DNA of 57,868 bases. Origin: an uncultured Pelagibacteraceae bacterium (lineage in GTDB: Bacteria; Pseudomonadota; Alphaproteobacteria; Pelagibacterales; Pelagibacteraceae). Position 1 is the stretch's first letter, and each line of letters starts with the position of its first letter. Of the stretch, positions 7,356-16,394 are shown one piece after another. The DNA lies in the NCBI GenBank assembly GCA_902522525.1, contig CABYVU010000009.1, forward strand, positions 1-57,868, read 5' to 3'. Under the pieces are notes generated by a model. It was not told where the DNA came from, did not search any database, and saw only the letters and a program-made list of their open reading frames with translations. A program made the position numbers and the translations under genes.

Positions 7356-10031
7356 ATGAAACCTGGAAATCTAAATTCATTCAATTGTCTAAAAAAAATA
7401 TCAGTTAATGGAAAGGATCATTTTTTTTACTCGCTTAAAGAAGCAGAAAAAAATGGTTTAGAAGGAATAAATAAATTACCAAAATCTATAAAAGTCTTAC
7501 TTGAAAACTTACTCAGATATGAAGACAATGTGACAGTTAATAAAGAACAAATCTTGGCAATTAAAGAGTGGTTAAATTCAAAAAAATCTAAAACAGAAAT
7601 CGCCTATAGACCTGCAAGGGTTCTTTTGCAAGATTATACAGGTATACCAGCTGTTGCTGATCTTGCTGCAATGAGAGATACAGTTAAAGAAAAGAACAAA
7701 GATCCAAATACAATTAATCCTCTTTCCTCAGTTGATCTTGTGATCGATCACTCTGTTCAAGTTGATAACTTTGCAACAAAAAACTCATTAAAAGAAAACG
7801 TTGATATTGAGTTTGATAGAAACTTTGAGAGATACTCTTTTTTAAAATGGGGACAGCAAGCCTTCGATAATTTTAGAATTGTCCCTCCTGGGACTGGAAT
7901 TTGCCATCAGGTAAATTTAGAATATTTATCAAAAGTAGTTTGGAAAGAAAAGTTTGACGATAAAGAGTATTTATTTCCAGACACACTAGTTGGAACCGAT
8001 AGTCATACTACAATGGTTAATGGTTTATCAGTACTAGGTTGGGGAGTAGGAGGAATTGAAGCAGAAGCAGGTATGTTGGGACAACCTATATCAATGTTGA
8101 TACCAGAAGTAGTTGGATTTGAAATGAGAAATAAGTTACCTGAAGGCACAACTGCTACTGATTTAGTTTTAACAGTAGTTAAAATGTTAAGAGATAAAGG
8201 TGTTGTTGGCAAATTTGTAGAATTTTATGGAGAAGGTCTAAAAAATCTAACATTAGCTGACAGAGCAACTATTGCAAACATGGCACCTGAGTATGGTGCT
8301 ACCTGTGGATTTTTTCCAATTGATGATGAAACTTTAAAATATTTAGAATTTTCAGGAAGATCAAAAGAAAATATTCAAATCGTAGAAAAATATGCAAAAG
8401 AACAAAATTTGTGGGCAAGTGAAGAAGTTGTTTTCACTGATACTTTATCTCTAGATATGTCTACAGTAGTTCCAACAATTTCTGGACCAAAAAGACCTCA
8501 AGATAAAGTTCTTTTAACAGAGGCATCAAAAAATTTTATAAAAGTTTTTGAAGATATATGCAAAAAAACTGAACCAGCAGTGGCAAAAGTTAAAGACTCA
8601 GATTTTGAAATAAAAGATGGAGATATATTAATAGCAGCCATTACATCATGTACGAATACCTCCAATCCAAATGTGTTAATTGGTGCAGGCCTATTAGCCA
8701 AAAATGCAATTGAAAAAGGCTTAACTGTTAAACCTTGGGTTAAAACTTCATTAGCACCTGGATCACAGGTTGTTACAGACTATTTAGAAAAAGCTGGTTT
8801 AAGCAAATATTTAGATGAGTTAGGTTTCAATTTAGTTGGTTACGGATGCACCACATGTATTGGTAACTCTGGACCTTTGCAAGATAATATCACTGAGGCT
8901 ATTAAAGAAAATAATTTATATGCAGTTTCAGTTTTGTCTGGAAATAGAAACTTTGAAGGAAGGATTTCTCCATTAGTAAAAGCAAACTATTTAGCCTCAC
9001 CTCCTCTTGTAGTAGCCTATGCAATTGCTGGGTCTATGAGAGTGGATTTGTATAAAGATCCATTAGGAAAAGATAACAAAGGCCAAGATGTTTACTTAAA
9101 AGATATTTGGCCAACCAATAAAGAGATAGAGGACACTCTTAAACAATCTCTGAACCCAGATATGTTTGTAAACAGATATTCAAATGTTTCTGAGGGACCA
9201 GAGCAATGGCAAAAAATAAAAGTAGATAAAGGAAGTATTTATAACTGGGAAGAGAATTCTACTTATGTAAAAAAACCACCATTCTTTGAAAATTTACCAG
9301 ATGATCCAGAAGGATTTAAAGAAATAAAAGATGCAAGACCATTATTAATTTTAGGAGATATGGTAACAACAGACCATATATCTCCAGCTGGAACTATACA
9401 AAAAGAAAGTCCAACAGGTAATTATTTTATGAAACATCAAATTTTACCGAAGGATTATAACTCCTATGGAGCAAGAAGAGGAAATCATGAAGTAATGATG
9501 AGAGGAACGTTTGCTAATATTAGAATTAAAAATGAAATGGCTCCAGGAACAGAGGGAGGATTTACAAAATTATATCCTGAAGAAAAAGTAATGCCTATTT
9601 ATGACGCTGTTGTTGAATACAAAAAAAGAGGAGTAGATTTAGTAGTATTTGGTGGAAAAGAATATGGAACCGGATCTTCTAGAGATTGGGCAGCAAAAGG
9701 TACAAAATTATTGGGTGTAAAAGCTGTAATTGCAGAAAGCTTTGAAAGAATACATAGGTCAAATTTAATTGGTATGGGGGTTTTACCTTTGCAGTTTATA
9801 GAAAAAATGAATAGAAAAAATTTAAACTTAAAAGGCTCAGAATTAATTTCAGTATTAGGTCTTGAGAAAGGGATTAATCCTGGTGATCATTTAGAAGTTG
9901 AAATCAAATATGTGACAGGTGACGTTAAAAAAATTAAATTGTTATGCAGAATAGACACTAAAAATGAATTAGAATACTATAAAAACGGTGGTATTCTTCA
10001 GTATGTTTTAAGGAATATGATAAATGGATGA
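7356..10031 (+). CDS. acnA: Aconitate hydratase A
   Basis: 891 residues, the length of AcnA/IRP-type aconitase. Cluster ligands for the [4Fe-4S] centre are seen in SCTNTSNP and GCTTCIGNSG, and active-site segments DSHTTM, QVNLEYL, TTDHISPAG and YGTGSSRDWAAKG follow in order. It interconverts citrate and isocitrate in the TCA cycle. It lies in a dense forward transcript: 4 bases after the exporter gene, and its last 8 bases overlap the next start codon. Nothing is missing or odd. Confidence 0.97.
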   Translation: MKPGNLNSFNCLKKISVNGKDHFFYSLKEAEKNGLEGINKLPKSIKVLLENLLRYEDNVTVNKEQILAIKEWLNSKKSKTEIAYRPARVLLQDYTGIPAVADLAAMRDTVKEKNKDPNTINPLSSVDLVIDHSVQVDNFATKNSLKENVDIEFDRNFERYSFLKWGQQAFDNFRIVPPGTGICHQVNLEYLSKVVWKEKFDDKEYLFPDTLVGTDSHTTMVNGLSVLGWGVGGIEAEAGMLGQPISMLIPEVVGFEMRNKLPEGTTATDLVLTVVKMLRDKGVVGKFVEFYGEGLKNLTLADRATIANMAPEYGATCGFFPIDDETLKYLEFSGRSKENIQIVEKYAKEQNLWASEEVVFTDTLSLDMSTVVPTISGPKRPQDKVLLTEASKNFIKVFEDICKKTEPAVAKVKDSDFEIKDGDILIAAITSCTNTSNPNVLIGAGLLAKNAIEKGLTVKPWVKTSLAPGSQVVTDYLEKAGLSKYLDELGFNLVGYGCTTCIGNSGPLQDNITEAIKENNLYAVSVLSGNRNFEGRISPLVKANYLASPPLVVAYAIAGSMRVDLYKDPLGKDNKGQDVYLKDIWPTNKEIEDTLKQSLNPDMFVNRYSNVSEGPEQWQKIKVDKGSIYNWEENSTYVKKPPFFENLPDDPEGFKEIKDARPLLILGDMVTTDHISPAGTIQKESPTGNYFMKHQILPKDYNSYGARRGNHEVMMRGTFANIRIKNEMAPGTEGGFTKLYPEEKVMPIYDAVVEYKKRGVDLVVFGGKEYGTGSSRDWAAKGTKLLGVKAVIAESFERIHRSNLIGMGVLPLQFIEKMNRKNLNLKGSELISVLGLEKGINPGDHLEVEIKYVTGDVKKIKLLCRIDTKNELEYYKNGGILQYVLRNMING

Positions 10032-10668
10032 AGAAATAGAAATTATTAATACAAACACAAGAGTTGAAAAATTAAAAAATTTTTTAATATCAAAAAGAAA
10101 ACAACTAATAACTCTATTAATATTGATTATATTAATATTAATCAGTTTTTTTGGCTATCAAGAGTTTAATACTAGAAGTAAAGAAAAGTTAGCAAATAAA
10201 TTTAATCAAATTGTTACAAATTTTGAAAATGAAAAAAAACAAAATATAAACAGCAATTTAATTGAAATTATTAAAACTAAGGATAAAACCTATTCTCCTT
10301 TGGCTTTCTTTTTCCTACTAGACAATGATTTAATATCATCTAATCAGGAGATTAACTCATACTTTGACTTGCTTATAAATGATGTATCTCTTGATAAAGA
10401 AATAAAAAATTTAACCATTTATAAAAAAGGTCTCTTTAATTCTAATTTTGTAGATGAAAATCAATTATTAGATATCCTAAATCCTGTAATTAAATCAGAA
10501 AGTATTTGGAAACCACAAGCTATGTATTTAATGGCTGAGTTTTACTTAGCAAAAAACCAAAAACAAAAGTCTAAAGATTTTTTTGAGCAAGTCACTAATA
10601 TAGAAAATGTAAGTCCTAAAATTAAACTAGAAGTTCAAAGAAGATTACGTTCAGAATTCGGTGAGTAA
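10024..10668 (+). CDS. YfgM-like TPR membrane protein
   Basis: 214 residues. After about 35 mainly basic residues there is one strong membrane helix (LITLLILIILILISFFGY, about 23-43), then a helical C-terminal region with weak TPR character (IWKPQAMYLMAEFYLAKNQKQKSKDFFEQV). This layout and the position directly before a BamB-like gene match the YfgM/TPR protein that precedes bamB in many proteobacteria, where it acts beside the SecYEG translocon. The start overlaps acnA by 8 bases. The call rests on context and architecture more than on sequence motifs. Confidence 0.62.
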   Translation: MDEEIEIINTNTRVEKLKNFLISKRKQLITLLILIILILISFFGYQEFNTRSKEKLANKFNQIVTNFENEKKQNINSNLIEIIKTKDKTYSPLAFFFLLDNDLISSNQEINSYFDLLINDVSLDKEIKNLTIYKKGLFNSNFVDENQLLDILNPVIKSESIWKPQAMYLMAEFYLAKNQKQKSKDFFEQVTNIENVSPKIKLEVQRRLRSEFGE

Positions 10669-11932
10669 AAGATTTCTATATATATTAATTTTTATATTTA
10701 TTACTAGCTGTAGCCTTTCCAAAAAAGATAGAGAAATTAATGATGGATCAATTAGTATTTTTGAAAAAAAAGGGCCAATAAATGAAGAGCTAAATCCTGA
10801 TTTAAAGATAAAATCTCTAATTACGTTCAAAAATAAGCCATTTCAGAACAACAAAACTAACAATAACGGTAATATTAACTTTGATACAAATTTTACAAAA
10901 ATATCAAATTATAAATTTAGTAAAATTAAAAAATTTGAATTTTATCAACCTGAATTATTTTTTACTAATTCTGATGAAATAATATTTTTTAATGGAAAGG
11001 GTACGATATTTAAATTAGATCAAAATCTTAAAGAGATATGGAAGATAAATAATTATAATAAAAAAGAAAAAAAACTTAATCCAATTTTATATTTTGCTCA
11101 GATAGATAATAAATTAATAGTAAATGATAACTTGTCAAAAATATATTCTGTTGACCTAAATACAGGAAAAATTCTGTGGTCAAGATATAGCAACTCATCT
11201 TTTAATTCTGATATTAAAGTATTCAAAGATAATTTTTATACGATTGATTTTGATAATGTTATAAGAGCTGTTTCTTCAAAAAATGGAAATGAAGTATGGA
11301 ATTTTCAAACCGAAAACTCGTTTATAAAATCAGAAAAAAAATTATCAATAGTTATAAAGGATGAAATTATTTTTTTCTCAAATAACTTAGGAGATGTTAC
11401 TGCACTTGATGTATATAATGGTGCTCTTGTTTGGCAAACACCTACACAAACAAATACGATATACGAAAATGCGTTCAGCCTTGAGAATTCAGATCTTGTG
11501 TTTGAAAATAATACTATTTATTTTTCTAATAATAAGAATGAATTTTATTCCATAGATGCTAGAACAGGAGGTGTAAAATGGGCTCAGTCAATAAATTCAA
11601 GTTTAAGACCAACAATTATTGATAATTTAATTTTTACAGTATCAAATGAAGGGTATCTTTTTATTATAGATGATCCGACAGGTAATATTATAAGAATTAC
11701 TGATGTGTTTAAAAATTTTAAAGACAAACATGAGATTAAGCCAATTGGATTTATTCACGCTAAAAATAAGGTTTATGTATCACTAAGCAATGGAAGGTTA
11801 GTAACTATTAATTCCTCAACAGGCATTCAAGAAAATGTATCAAAAATTAATAATTCAAAAATATCTAGACCATATATTCTTAATAATAGCATGTATTTAA
11901 TAAAAAATAATGCATTAACCAAAATTGAATAA
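10661..11932 (+). CDS. bamB: BamB-like beta-propeller lipoprotein
   Basis: 423 residues from a GTG start, chosen because it gives a proper lipoprotein signal: hydrophobic residues 5-14 and lipobox ITSC with Cys17. The body contains repeated PQQ-like blades, for example VDLNTGKILWSR, VSSKNGNEVWNFQ, LDVYNGALVWQT and IDARTGGVKWAQ, each ending in a Trp as is typical of BamB. BamB is an outer-membrane assembly factor bound to BamA at the periplasmic face. It overlaps the TPR protein gene by 8 bases. The der GTPase gene that often follows bamB is absent here. Confidence 0.82.
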   Translation: MSKRFLYILIFIFITSCSLSKKDREINDGSISIFEKKGPINEELNPDLKIKSLITFKNKPFQNNKTNNNGNINFDTNFTKISNYKFSKIKKFEFYQPELFFTNSDEIIFFNGKGTIFKLDQNLKEIWKINNYNKKEKKLNPILYFAQIDNKLIVNDNLSKIYSVDLNTGKILWSRYSNSSFNSDIKVFKDNFYTIDFDNVIRAVSSKNGNEVWNFQTENSFIKSEKKLSIVIKDEIIFFSNNLGDVTALDVYNGALVWQTPTQTNTIYENAFSLENSDLVFENNTIYFSNNKNEFYSIDARTGGVKWAQSINSSLRPTIIDNLIFTVSNEGYLFIIDDPTGNIIRITDVFKNFKDKHEIKPIGFIHAKNKVYVSLSNGRLVTINSSTGIQENVSKINNSKISRPYILNNSMYLIKNNALTKIE

Positions 11933-12360
11933 TGTTTTTAAAAATTCTTGAAAAATTAGGAAGAAAAAAAGTAGTCTTAGATAGAGGTCCCTCACACCCA
12001 GAGTTTGATAAAGCAAAACCTTGGATGAATAGGTATTACATTCTATTCAGACATAGACCAAAGTGGTTTCCATTTAATATTCTTATACATGAAATGTTAG
12101 ATGATGATCATGGTGATGGCGTTCATAATCATTTGTTTCCTTACATCACAATCATTTTAAGAGGGGGGTACTGGGAAACATTAAAAACCGGAAAAGTTTG
12201 GCGAGCACCAGGATATATTGGATTTAGATCAGCTAATAATTTCCACAGAGTTGACCTTGAGCCAGGAACTAAACCAATGACTATTTTTCTAGCAGGTCCA
12301 TATGGATTGAGAAAAGGACCTAGATCTGAATATGGAATAGATTTTAAAACAAAAAAATGA
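11932..12360 (+). CDS. Cupin-like protein, function unknown
   Basis: 142 residues. A histidine-rich core HGDGVHNHLFPYITIILRG, then GYWETLKTG, and later NFHRVDLEPG resemble the two cupin motifs, with the His residues in position to bind a metal. The end, AGPYGLRKGPRSEYG, is not typical of a named family I know. No signal peptide or membrane helix. It is joined to bamB by a TAATG overlap and to zapE by an ATGA overlap, so the three are translationally coupled. A metal-dependent dioxygenase- or isomerase-like role is possible, but not shown. Confidence 0.6.
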   Translation: MFLKILEKLGRKKVVLDRGPSHPEFDKAKPWMNRYYILFRHRPKWFPFNILIHEMLDDDHGDGVHNHLFPYITIILRGGYWETLKTGKVWRAPGYIGFRSANNFHRVDLEPGTKPMTIFLAGPYGLRKGPRSEYGIDFKTKK

Positions 12361-13409
12361 GTCTGAAAAAATCTTATCTAAAACACTGCGAAGACAAAGA
12401 CTTAGAAATTAACGAAAATCAAATAAAAATAGTTCAAAAATTAACCGAATATTATAATCGTAACTTCAATCAGTCATTTATTAAAAAAATATTCAAAGAT
12501 AAAAAGAATAAATTAGGCTTTTACTTAGTTGGTGATGTGGGCGTAGGCAAAACTATGATTCTAAATTTTTTTTTTGAAAGATTAAAAGAAAAAAAATCAA
12601 GATTACACTTCAATGAGTTCATGATCAAGTTTCATGACTTTATATTTGAAAATAAAAAAATGGGAAATGATAATGGGTTAGAAAAATTTGTTAAAAATTT
12701 AAGTAATAAAACAAAAATATTATATTTTGATGAATTTCAAGTAACCAATATTGTTGATGCTATGATTTTAGGAAAATTATTTGAAAAAATATTTAATGAA
12801 AATATAAAAGTAATTTTTTCTTCAAATATAAATATTAATGATCTTTATAAAAATGGATTGCAAAGAGATCAATTTCTCCCTTTTTTAAAAATTCTAAAGA
12901 ATAATTGCACTGAATTAGAACTTAAAATTAAAGAAGATTATAGAGCTACAAAAAATGAAAATTTGAGTCGTTTTTTATCACCTATAAATAACTCATCAAA
13001 TTTTAAGTTTAATAAATATTTTAGAAAAGCCACTAAAAATAAAAAATTAGCCACCAAGTCCATAGAGGTTAAGGGTCGCAAATTAGTATTTGAAAATTTT
13101 CATGAAGGAGTTCTCAAGGTGTCTTTTGATGAAATTTGTAATAGAAATCTTGGATCAGAGGACTACATTGAAATTGCCAAAGAAAGTGAGTTTATTTTTA
13201 TTGAAAATCTTCCTAAATTTAATGAAATTAATTCTAATCAGCAACAAAGGTTTATTACTTTTATCGATATTATTTATGAAAAAAAAATACCATTGATGAT
13301 CAAATCAGAAGTAGAATTAAATTCACTTGAGTCCTCTAAAAGCATGAAAATCCCTTTCAAAAGAACAGTTAGTCGACTGCATGAACTAACATCACAAAGT
13401 TTTAATTAA
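12357..13409 (+). CDS. zapE: ZapE/AFG1-family ATPase
   Basis: 350 residues. Walker A is GDVGVGKT near residue 60 and Walker B is ILYFDEFQVTNIVDAMILG near 122-140, the phrase that marks the AFG1/ZapE family; sensor SSNININDLYKNGLQRDQF follows. ZapE interacts with the FtsZ ring in E. coli, and AFG1 proteins act in membrane-protein quality control. The C-terminal third is Lys-rich and less conserved. The start overlaps the cupin stop as ATGA. Confidence 0.87.
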   Translation: MSLKKSYLKHCEDKDLEINENQIKIVQKLTEYYNRNFNQSFIKKIFKDKKNKLGFYLVGDVGVGKTMILNFFFERLKEKKSRLHFNEFMIKFHDFIFENKKMGNDNGLEKFVKNLSNKTKILYFDEFQVTNIVDAMILGKLFEKIFNENIKVIFSSNININDLYKNGLQRDQFLPFLKILKNNCTELELKIKEDYRATKNENLSRFLSPINNSSNFKFNKYFRKATKNKKLATKSIEVKGRKLVFENFHEGVLKVSFDEICNRNLGSEDYIEIAKESEFIFIENLPKFNEINSNQQQRFITFIDIIYEKKIPLMIKSEVELNSLESSKSMKIPFKRTVSRLHELTSQSFN

Positions 13410-13412
13410 TCT

Positions 13413-13832
13413 ATGAGGCAAAAATTTTATAATTTAAAAATAAATACAAATGGTCAAAAGCTTTATGAGTTTACAGATGAAACAGAAGAATGGATTAATA
13501 ACAATAAATTTAAAAATGGAATTATTAATTTAAGTATTCAACACACTAGTGCATCACTGATAGTTCAAGAAAATGCTGATCCAGATGTGCAAAAAGATCT
13601 AATTAACTATTTTGATAAATTGGCGCCAATGGATAACAAATTGTATATTCATACTACAGAGGGAAAAGATGATATGCCAGCTCATATAAAATCTACTTTA
13701 ACTAATAATCAAATTTCCCTTAGTATAAAAGATAGTGAATTACTTTTAGGAACCTGGCAAGGTATTTATTTATTTGAACATAGATTAGAGCCAACTACAA
13801 GAACTGTAGTTCATCATTTTATAGGAGACTAA
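13413..13832 (+). CDS. YjbQ/UPF0047 family protein
   Basis: 139 residues, the normal family length. Conserved features are SIQHTSASLIVQENADPDV, the later DDMPAHIKS, LGTWQGIYLFEHR and the C-terminal TRTVVHHFIGD. Members such as YjbQ of E. coli show weak thiamine-phosphate-synthase-like activity, hence some databases name it so; the true cellular role is unsettled. It starts 3 bases after zapE, and its stop overlaps the stop of the convergent photolyase gene. Confidence 0.88.
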   Translation: MRQKFYNLKINTNGQKLYEFTDETEEWINNNKFKNGIINLSIQHTSASLIVQENADPDVQKDLINYFDKLAPMDNKLYIHTTEGKDDMPAHIKSTLTNNQISLSIKDSELLLGTWQGIYLFEHRLEPTTRTVVHHFIGD

Positions 13833-15253
13833 TTTTTTTTCTTAATTGATTGAAAAGCACTTAAAGCATCCGCCCTTGCTTTCTCATGAATAACAATTGG
13901 CATTGGATAGTTAACACCTATGATAGTGTTGATTGCTTCTTGATATTTTTTTTCCATTTCCCATGGTTTATGAATAAATTTTGATGGAACTTTTGATAAT
14001 TCAGGAACCCATTTCTTTACATACTCTCCTTGTTTATCAAACTTTTCACCTTGTAGAATAGGGTTGAAAATTCTAAAATATGGTGCTGCATCAGCACCAC
14101 AACCGGCTACCCATTGCCATTGAGCAACATTATTAGCTTCATTGAAATCTAGAAGGCAGTTTCTAAAATATTTTTCTCCTTCTTGCCAATTAATTCTTAA
14201 ATGCTTCACTAAAAAAGATCCAACAACCATCCGGATTCTATTGTGCATCCAACCTGTTTCATATAATTCTCTCATTCCAGCATCTACAATTGGATAACCT
14301 GTCATCCCTTTTTTCCATGCATTTAAAAATTTAGAATTATTTACCCAAGGAAACTTGTCAAATTCTTTTCTTAAGTTTCCTTTTAGCATTTGTGGAAAGT
14401 AATTTATAAGACTATGTGAAAACTCTCTCCAACCGATTTCATTGGTAAATTTTTTTACACTTACATTTTTTGATTTGAGTTTTTTACACCTCTGCCAAAT
14501 ATCTCCAACATTAATTTGTCCATTTCTAATATATGGAGAAAGCAATGATGTTCCTTTAATTGATGGAAAGTCCCGATCTAGGCCATAATTAAGTATGTTT
14601 TTTTGAACAAAATTATCTAAATATTCATGGGCTTTTTGTTCTGAAGGCTCCCAATATTTTTCAAATTTTTTATACCAATTAGATTTAGGCAAAATATCCT
14701 CAGACTTAATTTGATTTTTAAATAATTTATCTATCTTTTTACACTTTTTAACTTTGTTTATTTTATCAGGCAGTCTTTCTAAATAAAATTGTTCTGCATT
14801 TCTCCAAAAAGGACTATAAACTTTAAAAGGCGTACCATCATTTTTTGTAATTTTGTCATATTCATTAAGCACATTTCCCTTAAAAAATTTAAAATCAATA
14901 TTTTTTTTTGAAAAATCACCCACAATTTTTTTATCATTTTCTAATTCAGTAGGCTCATAAACTTTATTCCAATAAACAGATATTTTGCTACTAGATTTTA
15001 TTTTAGAAAAAAAATTTATTGCATCGTCTTTAATTATTTCCAATCCAATATTTAGTTTTTTTAAATCTGATTTAAAGTTTTCTAGGGATTTACTTACCCA
15101 CCATTTTTGAGCTTCTCTTTTATGATCGAAAATATTACTGTTAAAAATAAATACTGCTGTAACAATATCATGTTGATTGGTAGCATAAGTCAGCGCATCA
15201 TTATTTTGTATTCGAAAATCATCTCTTATCCAAACCAGTGCTGTATTAACCAT
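13829..15253 (-). CDS. phrB: Deoxyribodipyrimidine photolyase (class I CPD type)
   Basis: 474 residues. The N-terminal antenna-binding Rossmann domain starts with LVWIRDDFRIQNNDAL. The FAD-binding half contains WREFSHSLINYFP, KGMTGYPIVDAGMREL, WMHNRIRM, and NNVAQWQWVAGCGADAAPYF, including the Trp residues used in electron transfer. It uses blue light to split pyrimidine dimers. It is the last gene of the minus-strand operon: its start overlaps the end of the PLP-lyase gene by 8 bases, so a DNA-repair enzyme is coupled to amine metabolism genes. Confidence 0.95.
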   Translation of the reverse strand: MVNTALVWIRDDFRIQNNDALTYATNQHDIVTAVFIFNSNIFDHKREAQKWWVSKSLENFKSDLKKLNIGLEIIKDDAINFFSKIKSSSKISVYWNKVYEPTELENDKKIVGDFSKKNIDFKFFKGNVLNEYDKITKNDGTPFKVYSPFWRNAEQFYLERLPDKINKVKKCKKIDKLFKNQIKSEDILPKSNWYKKFEKYWEPSEQKAHEYLDNFVQKNILNYGLDRDFPSIKGTSLLSPYIRNGQINVGDIWQRCKKLKSKNVSVKKFTNEIGWREFSHSLINYFPQMLKGNLRKEFDKFPWVNNSKFLNAWKKGMTGYPIVDAGMRELYETGWMHNRIRMVVGSFLVKHLRINWQEGEKYFRNCLLDFNEANNVAQWQWVAGCGADAAPYFRIFNPILQGEKFDKQGEYVKKWVPELSKVPSKFIHKPWEMEKKYQEAINTIIGVNYPMPIVIHEKARADALSAFQSIKKKN

Positions 15254-16391
15254 TTGACAACTGTTCTGATCCTTTAGATAGAAGTTCGTTATAAAGTCTT
15301 ATGTCTGTATCACCTTCACATCCAATTAATAAAACATTCGAATTCATATCCAATTCAAGATCCTTTTTAATTTGTTCGTTATTACAACTAACATTTATAC
15401 TTATTAGTGCAGGTGCTGAACATTCCCCTGCAACAATATAATCATCACCAAAGTATCCCTTAGCTAACATCGCAACTGATAATGGTATGTCATCATCTGG
15501 AATGCTTAGACAATTATTTACTGAATTTTTTAGAATTTGCCATGGGACTAATGATACATCTCCACATGACATTCCTCCCATAATGCTCTCTTTTTCTATT
15601 TTAACTCTAGTTAGTTTACCAACATCAATACTTTTTAAGACACAGTCTGCATTTTTTGGCTCAACTATAATAATTTTTGGAATTCTTTTAAAATACCTGG
15701 CAACTCCCGCTATTACACCAGACGCCATTCCTCCTACGCCTGCCTGTAAAAATATATGTGTAATATAATGATCAGTTTGTTTGGAGATTTCTTCTATCAT
15801 GACTGAATATCCAGCCATGGTTAGTTTTGGCACTTTTTGATAATCTTCCCAAGCAACATCTTGTACAATTTCCCAACCATTTTCTTTAGATTGCTTTATG
15901 CACTCATCTAGAGAACTTTCGTAATTTCCTTTTACTCTTGTCACCTCTGCTCCAAGTTTTCGCATCTCGTCAGCTCTTGTTTCACTAACAAACTCACTTA
16001 TGAAAATTTTACATGCAATTCCTAGTCTTTTTGCTCCCCAGGCAACTGATTTTCCATGATTTCCTGCAGTAGCTGTCGCAACAACAACATCCTTTCTTCC
16101 AGCTGAAACTTCCGCTACTGCATAAGCACCTCCAAGTGCTTTAAAAGATTTAAGTCCAAATCTTTTTGACTCGTCTTTGTAAAAGATATTTTTTAGATTA
16201 AGGTTATTTGAAAGTTTATTTAAATTAAGAAGGGGAGTGGGTTCATAATTTTCCCAACTAGAAATAGTATTAAATGCTTTATCAATAGTTTCTTTATTTA
16301 ATACACTTAAAATTTCTTCTCTACTAAATGAATAATTTTTATTTTTAATAAATGATGAAAATTTATAAATATGACTATAATTAATAGACAT
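15246..16391 (-). CDS. Diaminopropionate ammonia-lyase-like PLP enzyme
   Basis: 381 residues of the tryptophan-synthase-beta fold (type II PLP). The PLP lysine lies in KDESKRFGLKSFKALGGAYA, nearly the same as in E. coli YgeX/DpaL; other shared parts are TATAGNHGKSVAWGA, WEIVQDVAWEDYQKVP, LQAGVGGMASGV, IIVEPKNADC and LLIGCEGDTDIR. YgeX turns 2,3-diaminopropionate into pyruvate and ammonia. A threonine/serine dehydratase-like activity is the main alternative. It lies 3 bases after the gmaS-type gene in module A, an unusual partner for methylamine metabolism. Confidence 0.78.
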   Translation of the reverse strand: MSINYSHIYKFSSFIKNKNYSFSREEILSVLNKETIDKAFNTISSWENYEPTPLLNLNKLSNNLNLKNIFYKDESKRFGLKSFKALGGAYAVAEVSAGRKDVVVATATAGNHGKSVAWGAKRLGIACKIFISEFVSETRADEMRKLGAEVTRVKGNYESSLDECIKQSKENGWEIVQDVAWEDYQKVPKLTMAGYSVMIEEISKQTDHYITHIFLQAGVGGMASGVIAGVARYFKRIPKIIIVEPKNADCVLKSIDVGKLTRVKIEKESIMGGMSCGDVSLVPWQILKNSVNNCLSIPDDDIPLSVAMLAKGYFGDDYIVAGECSAPALISINVSCNNEQIKKDLELDMNSNVLLIGCEGDTDIRLYNELLSKGSEQLSNG

Positions 16392-16394
16392 ATT

